Assembly: GCA_007922305.1 (NCBI GenBank)
Contig: ML677364.1
Location: 19,244,538-19,308,537 of the forward strand
DNA from: Dermatemys mawii
Lineage: Eukaryota > Chordata > Testudines > Dermatemydidae
Direction: 5' to 3'
Length of the DNA stretch: 64,000 nucleotides
The position numbers and the translations under genes are program-made. The notes beneath the pieces were generated by a model. The model was not told where the DNA came from. It made no database searches and saw only the letters and a list, made by a program, of their open reading frames with translations. Numbering within the stretch: the first letter of the stretch is position 1; the number at the start of each line of letters is the position of its first letter. Positions 10,912 to 20,340 of the stretch are shown here, piece after piece.

Positions 10912-11195
10912 TGTTTGAAAATTGAGTCAGGCCTCCCAAAATCACACAATTGGCTTAAAAATCACAAGATTTTCAAAAAATAATAGACTTTGCATCTTTT
11001 TTATTTGCTTTCTGCTGTCTGAGTCTTTAGGGTTTATGTTTTGCAGCTTCTCTTTGCAGCCATGAGGGTGAGATACTTATTTCCTTAAAAGGCTGAGATT
11101 CTCATGTAATCTTATGACTCCAGAAGCAGAGGCTTTAAGAAAAACGCCAAGTATTATGAGACTCATGATAAAATCATGATAGTCTGCAATGTTAA
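10912..11195 (+). mobile_element. Copy 2 of the 'catgatt' MITE family
   Basis: Recognised by the ordered blocks ATCACAAGATTTTCAAAAA, TTTGCAGCCATGAGGGTGAGA, CATGTAATCTTATGACTCCAG and GATAAAATCATGATAGT. These also occur, diverged, at 13.9 and 17.4 kb and in reverse at 7.3 and 15.4 kb. Confidence 0.6.
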
Positions 11196-11439
11196 AATAG
11201 GGATGTTAATCCCTGTATCCTACCAAATTCCAACTTGAATATCTAGATTCTGTCTCCTTAGACTCTTCTTGTAGTTTAATTGTATGTGATCTTAGCCTTC
11301 ATTTCCTGTTCTAAATTGTTCTGTAGTGTCCCTATGAGCTGTTAAACAGCTGCTGGACTAAAGTAATGGGTAAGTGAGTTCCCTGGTAAAGCTGGTTGAA
11401 TAAAAGATGCTTTGAAAGCATGCCACAGTTCGGAGTCAG

Positions 11440-11560
11440 CATTCTCTAATGATTAGAGCAAAGGACTAGATGTAAGAAGGCCTCTATTCCTGACTCAGTA
11501 ACCAGCTCACTTTGTGGCTTTAGGAAACTCAGTTAATTTTGGAACTTTTGTCTAATAAAT
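11440..11560 (+). mobile_element. MIR-like SINE fragment
   Basis: The order 'tctaatgattagagcaaagga', 'ctctattcctgactcagtaa', 'tcactttgtggctttaggaaactcag' follows the MIR/CORE-SINE core and 3' region. The copy is diverged. Confidence 0.5.
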
Positions 11561-11689
11561 ATATTACTTGTCTGTCTTTGCAAAGTTGCCTGTGACCATT
11601 AGATAAAGGTTACCGTACTTAATAGCTGCAAAGTCTTAATATGATCTTCTGTGTGTCCAATGTGAAAAGTCTTCACGCCTCTGGGATTA

Positions 11690-12111
11690 GTTCTTTTTAA
11701 GTATTTACATAGTGGTGTTCCCCTTGAGGCTCATGTCTTTAGACTGAATACATCTATTTGAATTATTTTGTCTTCATTTTCAAGTTCCTGTATCACTTTG
11801 GTTGCCTTCCCCTGTGTCGAGACTAGAGCATGGACAGTCTGGCTTAATGGTTGGAGCCAAAGTGAGTCAGGGCCAGGAACCAGAGCTGAAGGTCAGAGCT
11901 GTGGTCCAGAGCCGAGAGACAGAGTCAGGGGACAGAGACAGAGTCAGGGCTACAAAACTACTTGCCATTTCCAGTCTTAACTGTGGGTCCTCATTCCTAA
12001 TACCCCAAAGTTTCATTTTTATTTTATTTATACACATCTCCCTTTTAAAAACAGTGGAGGCCAGATTTGTGTAAAATGTCCAAGGTATAGTCTCACCAAC
12101 AAATTAAAAAG
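11690..12111 (-). mobile_element. Old CR1 fragment (antisense)
   Basis: The stretch is homologous to 18330-18560 and reads as the antisense of CR1 ORF2 C-terminus plus 3' region (blocks like CCCCTTGAGGCTCATGTCTT and GGCCAGATTTGTGTAAAATG). A purine-rich segment at about 11827-11960 with repeated CAGAGTCAGGG-type units interrupts it. Confidence 0.5.
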
Positions 12112-12119
12112 TTCTAATA

Positions 12120-12320
12120 CAGGGGTTTCCAAACTTTTATCTTGGTGACCTTTTTCACACAGCAAGCATCTGAGCACAACCCCCCTTATACATTAAAAAC
12201 ACAATTCTTTTATACTAAACACTATTATAAATGCTGGAGGTGAAACAGGGTTTGGGGTGGAGGCTGACAGCTTGCAGCCCTCACCTAATAACCTCATGAC
12301 CCCCAGTTTGAGAACCCCTG
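12120..12320. mobile_element. hAT MITE, 201 bp
   Basis: Termini CAGGGGTTTCCAAACTTTT and CCAGTTTGAGAACCCCTG are inverted repeats. The 8-bp flanks TTCTAATA (12112-12119) and ATCTAATA (12321-12328) match at 7 of 8. It is the same family as 57930-58144 and 62330-62544. Confidence 0.8.
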
Positions 12321-13464
12321 ATCTAATATAACCCCTCCATGCCAACAAGACCTCTCACTCTCTTATTTAATACAGAACTTAACTGGCCTCTCTTTTAAAC
12401 ATGGCATCCAGCTCGTGTTCAGGTCAGAATTTCCCTTCAATGGGAGTTTGAATCTAAGGAATGGAAAAATTCCCCAGTGCTTTGGAGGAGGCAAAGAATG
12501 GAAAGAGAACACGGCTTCCCCTTCTTTCTTCCCCCTCCTTTCAGCCCTCCATCTCAGAACATTAGTTCTGCAGAGTGGAAAGAGGATGAGGCTTGATTGG
12601 CTCTTTCCCCTCTCAGGCTGGCTAGAAAACCAGAATTCCATTTTGTGAAAAATATTGAGGTTTTGACATTTGTTTACGTTCCCCATCAGAACAAAAACAA
12701 GATGTCGGGAAGAAACAGACGGAGACAGCTTGCGGAAGGAGGCGACCTGGGAAAGTCCCAGCTTGCCGCTTTTATTAAGTACAAACGTGCTGTAAGGCGT
12801 GTATGACAGTGATAAGTAGGCTTGTTTACTTCATTGTGATAGGTGGTGAAAGAAGAGCTCTCCTCATGGCTACCTCGTGGACAGCTAGAGGGACAAGCAT
12901 GCCTGTGATTTTCCAGTGCTTAAGCTTACTACTACACCTTGAGAGATAACAAGGGTTCAGAAGTTTATAGAGCGTGGTTTGCCAGCTCTCAAGGCCTTCA
13001 ACAAGACCTTTGAAATGTTCAGAAAAAGATGGAGGCCCAGCCCTGAATACTCATTAGCATTTTGGCTAAGACAGGCAGCTGGGGTGTAGGAGTCCCAGCT
13101 TCTCTGATTTGGAGTAGGGACTTATATTGGATTCTTACTTCCCTAACCAGCAGCCTATTCGCTATTCTGGCATTTCTCTATGCCTCAGATTCCTGATCAG
13201 CTCTAATTCCCCTCCTTTGAGTAAATGCGGAGCATTTTAGTGAGTTATCTGCTTATTTAAAGCTTCACACTGAAAAATTGTAGGCATGATCTAGCCCTAA
13301 TTCTGCAATTTTAAAATGTCTAGTTAAAAAGTAAATACAGGTAGTTCTCAGCCTTAGTGAGAGTAAAATGGAAAGAGCCTGACTTGCAAAGAGACAGACA
13401 GATTCTGCATAATGAGCAGTGCCACTCTGTAGCTCTTTGTCCATGATTGACTCTATGGAACCTA
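12321..13464. other. Intergenic stretch, nothing recognised
   Basis: Overlapping frames of about 70-107 codons at 12363-12806 lie on both strands without domains. No classified repeat is seen. Confidence 0.5.
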
Positions 13465-13722
13465 GGGCTGGTCTTCACTATGGGGGGGGGGATCGACTGT
13501 AGATACGCAATCGGCATATCTACAGCCGACTTACCTGCCGTCCTCACGGCAGTGGCGGTCAGCGGCGCGTTCCCCGGTCGACTCCAGCTTGCGCCTTTTG
13601 GCGAGCTGGAGTTACGGAGTCAACGGGGGCACCGCTGGCGATCGATTTATCACATCTTGACGAGACGTGATAAATCGATTGCCATAAGATCGATCCCTCC
13701 CTGCTGAAGTGAAGACAAGCCC
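13465..13722 (-). mobile_element. PIF/Harbinger-like MITE, 258 bp, CTA TSD
   Basis: Ends GGGCTGGTCTTCACTA and AGTGAAGACAAGCCC are inverted repeats with a CTA duplication at 13462-13464 and 13723-13725. It is a close relative of 15546-15830 in the opposite orientation, sharing long near-identical blocks, which suggests a recently active subfamily. Confidence 0.75.
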
Positions 13723-13896
13723 CTAGAATCTGATTTAAGGCCTTAGGGCATTCCCATAAGATGAAGAGTATTAATAGTTTAAAATGTGGCCATCTAGGCA
13801 AAGATGTGGCTGAGGATATGGGAATCTGGGGTAATTTGATGCATGATTGGCAATATCCTAGAAATCTTTTATTTGCCTTGGGTATTTGTACGTTTA

Positions 13897-14060
13897 AGTT
13901 GCATGCAGGTCAGTTTCAAGCATTTCTTCACAGCCATGAGAATTAAACACTTACACTGCTTTTTACTGAACCCAAGGATTCTTATGTATTCACATGATTC
14001 CAGGAGCTGGGGCTTTAAGTAACACTTCAAATATCACAAGAGCTGTCAGCAGTGAGAAGG
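13897..14060 (+). mobile_element. Copy 3 of the 'catgatt' MITE family (partial)
   Basis: Diverged, truncated copy recognised by TTCTTCACAGCCATGAGAATT and by ACATGATTCCAGGAGCTGGG followed by GCTTTAAGTAACAC. Confidence 0.5.
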
Positions 14061-14625
14061 TGAGAAAGATCTTGTGTCCCACTTCCAAATGACTGGTATG
14101 TTGACACAGAAATTGCTTCAGTTGAAATTTTATTTAAGATCGATGACAACACTGAACAATGGCATGTCCCTCCTTAAGAACCACCTTGTTGTGTGATGAC
14201 TCCATGAAACTGACCATCTAAGTCATTCATTCACTCTGCATGTGTGGGTAACTTATGTTTATAAACCCCTTCTTTGTCCAGCCATGCTGTGTGCTAGACC
14301 TTGAGAAATCAGATTATAAACCTACTCCCACAACAAGGGAGTGTCTAGGCAATGTGTGTGTTGTGGGGAGGGTGTCCAGGGGGACTCTGGACAGTGGGAG
14401 AGGGGAGAATCAGGGCAGTCAGGGAAAAAGTACCCAGGGAAATGCAAAGCCTTCTGGACAATAGGAGGGGGAGGATAGTGAGGGAGCAGAACACAAGGGA
14501 ACCAGGGGGGCCTGCATTTTTGTGTGCATACTTGGTATATATTGTCAATCTGAAGTTATCATATCACACATGTGCAAGGTGGGCAGAGGTTTAGAAAACA
14601 GATGCTAGAACAAAACACCTTGTCT
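14061..14625. other. Intergenic stretch, nothing recognised
   Basis: Overlapping short frames at 14255-14594 show no domain. The segment 14340-14510 is purine-rich. Confidence 0.5.
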
Positions 14626-14886
14626 ACACTTAAACGTTAGGTCAACGTAGCTATGGCACTCAAGCATGTGAAAGCTATGCCAACACTGCCCCGCCCCCGG
14701 TATAGATGCAGCTAAGTCAATGAAAGAATTCTTTCATCAGTTTAGCTACTGCTGCTCTGAGACTGGATTATTAACAGTGATAGGAAAAACTCTTTCCATT
14801 ACAGTAGCAAAGGTCTGCACTTTGGCGCTACAGCTGCAGTGTTGTAGCTGGCTCGCTGTAGTATCCGTAGCATAGACACATGGCCC
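14626..14886. mobile_element. Harbinger-like MITE, diverged
   Basis: Left end CACCTTGTCTACACTTAAACG and right end GTAGCATAGACACATGGCCCC pair loosely, in the style of the other 'cttgtctacact' elements. No clear target duplication was found. Confidence 0.5.
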
Positions 14887-15404
14887 CAGTATTTATTCTT
14901 TTTAAACCTTTGAATGATTTTTAGGCCAATCATATGTTGGGCGAGGGGGAGGATTCATGTTTTTTAGCTCTTGTGGCTGGCAATATTGCAATGCAAGCTT
15001 AGCTCATGAATCACCAACAATGATGCTTTAAAATAAGGCTGAACTCTTGTTTATATTAGCATGGTTATTTAAATAAATATCCATGATTTTTGACACCTGG
15101 GGATATCTTGTATGGCTGAGCGAGAGACTGTATTGTTAACAGTTAAAAAATCTTCAAGGGAAACAGCCAAGTTAAACTCTCACCTGTGTGAGAGCAGGAG
15201 TTGAGTGGCAGCACAGAGGGATAAAATCAGTGAGCTCTCAATGAGAGTTTTAAAAACCCGATCCTGTGGGATGCTGATCACCCTCTTCATTTACTGAAGG
15301 ACAAGCTGTTCAAAAGTGGCCAATGATTTTGTGGCTGCTTGACAAAAGACACTAAAACAGTCTCAAATTAAGTCATACAAAATCTGTAATCACTTTACAG
15401 TACA

Positions 15405-16005
15405 GATTGAGTCTCGCAATTTTGGTGGGTTTTTTTTAATCAAGCTGCAGCTTGGAGTCATGTGATTACATGAGACTTTCAGCTTTCTTTTTTTTTCTTT
15501 TTGATTTCTTTATTTCTTTTAAATAGAAGTAAGTTGCTAACCCTCGGGCTTGTCTTCACTAGCGCGGGGAGAGATCCATCTTATGGCGATCGATTTATTG
15601 CGTCTCGTCAAGACGCGATAAATCGATTGCCAGCGGTGCCCCCGTTGACTCCGTAACTCCAGCTTGCCAAAAGGCGCAAGCTGGAGTCGACGGGGGAGTG
15701 CGCCACCGACCGCCGCCGCCATGAGGACGGCAGGTAAGTCGGCTGTAGATACGCCGATTTCAGCTATGTTATTAACGTAGCTGAAATTGCGTATCTACAG
15801 TCGATCCCCCGCCCTAGTGAGGACCAGCCCCTCGTGTTTGTGGAGAAAAGCTCATAACAAGAACGCCAAAGGCTCAAACCAGAAAGCCAATAAAAAGATA
15901 CCAATTTTTTTTTTTTAAAAAAAACCCTTATGATGTTTTAGCCAGTCTCACGATTTGGGGTGCCTGGCTCATGATTTTTGGATGCTTATGGTTAACAATG
16001 CTGCT
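15405..16005 (-). mobile_element. Copy 4 of the 'catgatt' MITE family, split by a Harbinger MITE
   Basis: The left half (GGAGTCATGTGATTACATGAG and AAGTAAGTTGCTAACCCTC) and the right half (AGAAAAGCTCATAAC through GGCTCATGATTTTTGG) are consecutive parts of the same family. They are separated exactly by the element at 15546-15830. Confidence 0.6.
15546..15830 (+). mobile_element. PIF/Harbinger-like MITE, 285 bp, CTC TSD
   Basis: Ends GGGCTTGTCTTCACTAG and CTAGTGAGGACCAGCCC are inverted repeats, flanked by CTC at 15543-15545 and 15831-15833. It is inserted inside a 'catgatt' MITE and is near-identical over long blocks to the inverted copy at 13465-13722. It is very rich in CpG. Confidence 0.75.
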
Positions 16006-17371
16006 CCTGAAAAGCATAGCCAATGTCTTTGGGTGATGAGGGGGCTCAACTCATCTCACAATCAGGCTCTCCATCCTTAGCTGCCTTACACTCGTTTTCC
16101 CTAGAGGCGTGGGTTATGGATGGTGTCAGCTTTTGATTTTTCTCGGCTTGTGTTCAACTTTGTGAGGGAAAGGCAGTTCTTGGTTCTATTCCATAGCTAG
16201 TACAGAACTTACTTTTTGTCACTCTTCACCAAACAAACACAATGCAAAGCCTGGAGGAAAAACTGATGCATGGCACCAAGGCTCAGCCTGACCTGGCTAG
16301 CAGCAGCAGCTCAGCAAGTCAGTACGTCTTATTTTTGCGGTTTCCATGTGCTCCAGGATGTCAGCTCGCATTAAAAAAATAAAATAAAAAGGTGAGGCCC
16401 AATTTTTCAACAGACCTCAAGGCTGGATTTGTAAATTCTCAGCACTCAAAATTGGATCCAGATTTTCAGAAAAGCTCCCTCTCGTTTAGGCACCGGAGTG
16501 AAATCCTGACCCTTTTGAAGTTAATAGGAGTTTCGCCATTGACTTCTATGGGCCCAGGATTTCATTCATCCCAGGTTTTTTCAGAAAGGCTTTGCACCCA
16601 GCCACTCCCATTGGCAGACGGATTACATTTTCTGGGGAACTCAGTAACTAATGTGCTGAGCAATTTTGAAAATCTGGCCCCAGTCGAGAGTGCTGAATCC
16701 TTTTGAAGATCTCTAGCCTTTATGGCTGTGAAGAAAAAAGTGTGAATAGTATTAATGAAGTGGTGAGGTCTGCAGAGTCTGAAACAAAAGCTCATTCTTC
16801 TCAATGAAGTGTTAACTCAGAAGCCTAAAGAGGATGATTTCATGTCAACATGGTTCACTATTTCACTGATCAAAGCCCATAAGAAAGGAGGAGCATGGTC
16901 ATACCATGGGGATCTGCACAGTCTACTTTGACATCATATTGTGGCACCACAAATGAGTGATGCTTTGGTAACTGCAGCCACTTATGCTTTCCCTCTTAAT
17001 CTGACATGTGGAATCAACAAGTCAAAGGAACACCCAAGTCCTGCCCAGGGAGAGCTGAAAACTAGGATGGGTTCTGAGACTCAACGAGGGGGAGGCAGGC
17101 TTGAGGAGCCAAACAGAGCCCATCAGCTCTTTGAACCCTATGGGTGGTTAGCCAAGTCCAAGAAGTACTATGAACATCTACCCAACCCCTTCGAAGCTGA
17201 TTCTCATTTTGATATCTTGTGTGGCTGGAGTTTGGAAAAGTACCACTGTTTGCCCTCCTACCCCCAATTCAGCACCTGTGTTGCACTCAAAAGAAGCACA
17301 AGAATTTTTTTCATCTCCAATACTGAGACTCTCAAGTTCATGCCAAATACAAATATATTGCTAATCCCAAG
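16006..17371. other. Intergenic stretch with one foldback repeat
   Basis: A foldback hairpin (TGAAATCCTGACC ... GGCCCAGGATTTCA) lies at 16499-16563. Frames at 16392-16706 and 16941-17387 show no domain. Confidence 0.45.
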
Positions 17372-17645
17372 TGTCCAAAAATTCTGAGACTGTCTTAAAA
17401 ATCATGAGATTTTTTAAAAATAATAACTTTTGGCATTTTTCTATGTGTCTTCTGGGTTTTGAACCTGTAGTGGGTCACATTTTCAAGCTTTTCTCTGCAA
17501 CCATGTAGAGGTTAGAAATTTTAATACAAAAATGAATGCTGAGATTCCCTCTCCTAATCATGGGATTCTAGGAGATGGGGCTTTCTGGAAAACACCAAAT
17601 ATTTCTAGAATCATGGTAAAACAACTAAGAGTTGGAACATAGAAA
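17372..17645 (+). mobile_element. Copy 5 of the 'catgatt' MITE family
   Basis: Blocks AAAAATCATGAGATTTTTTA, GCAACCATGTAGAGGTTAGAA, ATCATGGGATTCTAGGAGAT and ATCATGGTAAAACAACTAAG follow the same order as at 10.9 kb. Confidence 0.6.
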
Positions 17646-17879
17646 AGGCACTGTATAGCTGGTGTATTTCATAACCTCATTTTTAAAGAAAGTACTGTAT
17701 TACCATCAAAATGTAGTGCAAAAGCCATTATTAGAAATGCAGATTTACAGCAAGTTTACCAATCTGAACATCTGCTTTTACTTGGGATCGCATAGATGTG
17801 CCTATGTTTACACTCACACAAAGCTGGAGTTCAGACAGGAACTTTGCAAAGCATGGTATACCACTGTTGAGCTTTGTCC

Positions 17880-18165
17880 TGAAGAGACGTGCATTAATTA
17901 GCACTTGTATAGTCCTTTATATCTTGGACATGTTTCATATGCATCAGCCAAAAAACAGCTGTCCAAGACATTAGTGTGATTATTACCACTTCCCAAATGG
18001 AGAAAATGAAGATACAGAGGGGATGGGTGGAAGGATATTATTGTGGTTTAAGGCATTGGTATGGGAATCCATGTAAAGTGGACTTTATTCCTGAGTCTGA
18101 GATGATCTTACTGTGCAATCTTTGAGACACCTTTTAGCTTCTTTACACCTCAGTTTCCCCATCTG
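17880..18165. mobile_element. MIR-like SINE fragments
   Basis: A minus-strand MIR-like segment (TTATTACCACTTCCCAAATGG, GATACAGAGG) lies at about 17,900-18,030. A plus-strand one (CTTTATTCCTGAGTCTGAG ... CACCTCAGTTTCCCCATCTG) lies at about 18,065-18,165. Both are diverged. Confidence 0.5.
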
Positions 18166-18329
18166 TACATTTCTGACTTCTTGTAGTTCAGTCTGAATGT
18201 GAAAAGACAGGCAGGCAGTCATATGTGCAAAGAGTAGGAAGAGAAGCCTGAACAACTTTGTGCTTTTGAGATTCTTAGATGTGGGGTGCAATACTTGATA
18301 GTTGCAAAGTCTTGTGTTCATTGCGTGTC

Positions 18330-18560
18330 TGATGTTAACAGTCTTTATTACTCTATTTCTCTTTAGATATTTTCATAATTATGTTGCCCTTGGATCTCAT
18401 GTCTTTGAGCTAAAGACATCTGCTTAAATTAATTTTTCTTGAGTTTCAAGTGCCTCTGTCAGTCTGGTTGTCTTTCCCTGAAGTTTGAGTTTTTAATATT
18501 TACCAGTTTAAAAAGTGGAGACCAGATCACTGTAGAGTGCCCTACCCGCTCTCCCTCTCA
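18330..18560 (-). mobile_element. Old CR1 fragment (antisense)
   Basis: Homologous to 11690-12111 without the purine-rich interruption (TTGGATCTCATGTCTTTGAG, GGTTGTCTTTCCCTGAAGTT, AGTGGAGACCAGATCACTG). Confidence 0.45.
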
Positions 18561-19239
18561 GGGGAGGAACTGAAAAGTCCTTGTGAAATTAAATAATACA
18601 ATATAGGTGTTGCTGGTAGTCATTCTAACTGAGGTTGCCAATCTGGTCCACTATGAGACCCTATTTTCAGTTGCTCATAAGGTTGCTGAACTTTAACCGT
18701 TGAAGTTGAACTTTTCCATGGCAGGTGGCTGCCTTAGGCTCAATTATTTTTGGAGTAAAATTATTCAGCTGTTTTTTGAGAACAAGGTTAGGGGAAAATA
18801 TGTATTACCCATGTTAAGTGTGTGTGTGAAAATAAATAATGACATACTATTTAAAGAGTGCTCTATCAAACAGGAATATTTTGAAATGTATCAGTTTATA
18901 AAGACTAAGTTGACAAGGTGAAGTGCACAACTATATAACACTCTTGAGATCCCCTTGGATGGAAAGCAGTAGAGAACTGCAACGGTGGAGGAGGGGGGGG
19001 GGACAACCAAACCAAACCCTCCCATGCCTTAGGTGTAATGGAAAGTTAAAGGCAGCACATAAAGTGAAACCTGTGGTTTGCATCCAGTGTGTGTGTTTGG
19101 GGGGGAGGGGAGTGCCTGCCCTGGGTTGATTGTGTAAATAAAGACTGAGTGAATGGAATGAAGGAGCAGCTTCCAGCAGTGCCAAAGACCAGGCGTTTAA
19201 CACACACACACCAGGCACCGGATCGCACTTTAACTTACT

Positions 19240-19885
19240 AACTTTGTGGAGTCAAAAGTTCTCCTCTTTTTAAAGTTCCCAGTGTGGCTGTTTCCCTCAC
19301 TCCCCCTTCCCTCGCTCTTAAGAAATGCTCTAGTCTCTTCTCCCAGCTCCGGTGTTGTGTGTGTGATTCTCTCGTGTTTCCATGACTAACGTGCTGCTGC
19401 TGCCGTCTCTGCGAGCCCCCTTTTTGGAGAGGAGAGGAGTGGTGTGGTTGAAATGACGTACAGGACAAGGGGTGCTTTGTACGTGTCCTCTTCTGGAGGG
19501 ACAGACAACGGGACAGTCATTCAATCCACCCTCCCTTGCCCCTGGAGCACAAGTTAGCTTAGCCTTAGCAGGAGAGGAGACTGAGCCAGGGAGGGTGAGA
19601 GAATCAGGAAAAAAAAAAAAAAAAAGCTCTCTCCTCCCAAACACAGGAGGAGGAGGAGGAAGAGAGTCAGAGGCCAAACAAAACAGTGAGGGAGTTGAAG
19701 GAAACCTCCTCCCCTTCTGGGAAAAAGTAAGTGAAGAGTGAGTAGGCTCCGAGGATGATAACTTAGTGCAGAGCAGGGAGGGGCAGCCAGTCCTTCCTCT
19801 CCCCGGCTCTGCCCAGTGCCCCCATTGCAGAAGTGCTCACGTCTGTCCTGTGTGTTTGGTGTGTTTGGGAAGGAGGACAGGAAAG
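19240..19885 (+). promoter_or_regulatory. ATP10A: ATP10A promoter and 5' leader region
   Basis: This segment is richer in GC than the surrounding DNA and leads directly into the coding start. I see no convincing TATA box, so the transcription start cannot be placed. Three short upstream ORFs with ATG starts lie here: 19382-19456 (24 codons), 19453-19557 (34 codons) and 19755-19766 (3 codons). The first two overlap by four bases. A run of 17 adenines lies at 19609-19625. An in-frame TGA at 19739-19741 shows that the coding frame cannot extend further upstream. Which upstream ORFs are transcribed is unknown. Confidence 0.6.
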
Positions 19886-20334
19886 ATGGCACAGGATGCC
19901 GAAGGGGGCGGGGATGCGCCCCAGGTGCAGAAGGAAGAGGAGAAGGAGAGGAAGAAGAGGCAGCGAAGAAATAGGAAGAGGAAGGAGAGCAAGACCCGGA
20001 CCGTGTGCTCCAACTTGCTGCTACCTGGGCCTGAGGCGGAGAAGCCCCAAAGGAGCCCCATGGCCAACAATCGCCTCAAGACCACCAAGTACACGGCTCT
20101 GTCCTTCCTGCCCAAGAACCTCTTTGAGCAGTTTCACCGCCTCGCCAATGTCTACTTCGTCCTCATCGCGCTGCTCAACTTCGTGCCGGCGGTGAACGCC
20201 TTCCAGCCTGAGCTGGCCTTGGCCCCTGTGCTCTTCATCCTAGCCGTCACTGCCATCAAGGACCTGTGGGAGGATTACAGCCGCTACCGCTCTGACAATG
20301 AGATTAATCACATGGAGTGTCTGGCCTACTGCAG
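19886..20334 (+). CDS. ATP10A: ATP10A exon 1: N-terminus of a class-5 P4-ATPase phospholipid flippase
   Basis: ATP10A is the catalytic subunit of a P4-ATPase flippase. With a CDC50 partner it moves phospholipid (phosphatidylcholine in the human protein) from the outer to the inner leaflet of the plasma membrane. This exon encodes residues 1-149 plus two bases of codon 150. Residues 17-38 form a very basic and acidic cytoplasmic tail (Glu, Lys, Arg). Residues 62-84 are the conserved flippase entry motif, including NRLKTTKYT and [11 protein letters not shown]. Two hydrophobic segments at about 87-107 and 109-124 are the first membrane helices, joined by a short loop containing [10 protein letters not shown], the usual ATP10A form. 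ATP10B and ATP10D differ more in this block. The ATG has A at -3 and G at +4. It is the first in-frame ATG after a TGA at 19739; an in-frame GTG at 19766 is not needed. The exon ends with a consensus donor (CAG then GTGAGG), phase 2. The phosphorylation and ATP-binding domains must lie on later exons outside the window. The N-terminal tail is longer and more charged than I recall for the human protein. Confidence 0.92.
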
Positions 20335-20340
20335 GTGAGG
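20335..20340 (+). promoter_or_regulatory. ATP10A: Splice donor of ATP10A intron 1
   Basis: GTGAGG directly after ...CTGCAG is a strong U1-type 5' splice site. It splits an arginine codon after two bases, and the homologous exon 1 also ends at an arginine codon in the family. Confidence 0.85.

Noticed and set aside
16941..17387. 148-codon plus-strand frame
   Set aside because: No domain, and its 3' end runs into a MITE copy, so it is not a conserved coding sequence.
19766..19885. N-terminal extension of ATP10A by 40 residues
   Set aside because: The upstream in-frame codon at 19766 is GTG, not ATG. The ATG at 19886 has a strong Kozak context and its product lines up with the family N-terminus.
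19837..20115. Open frames on the other strand and in other frames over ATP10A exon 1
   Set aside because: Shadows of the real exon in GC-rich, stop-poor DNA.
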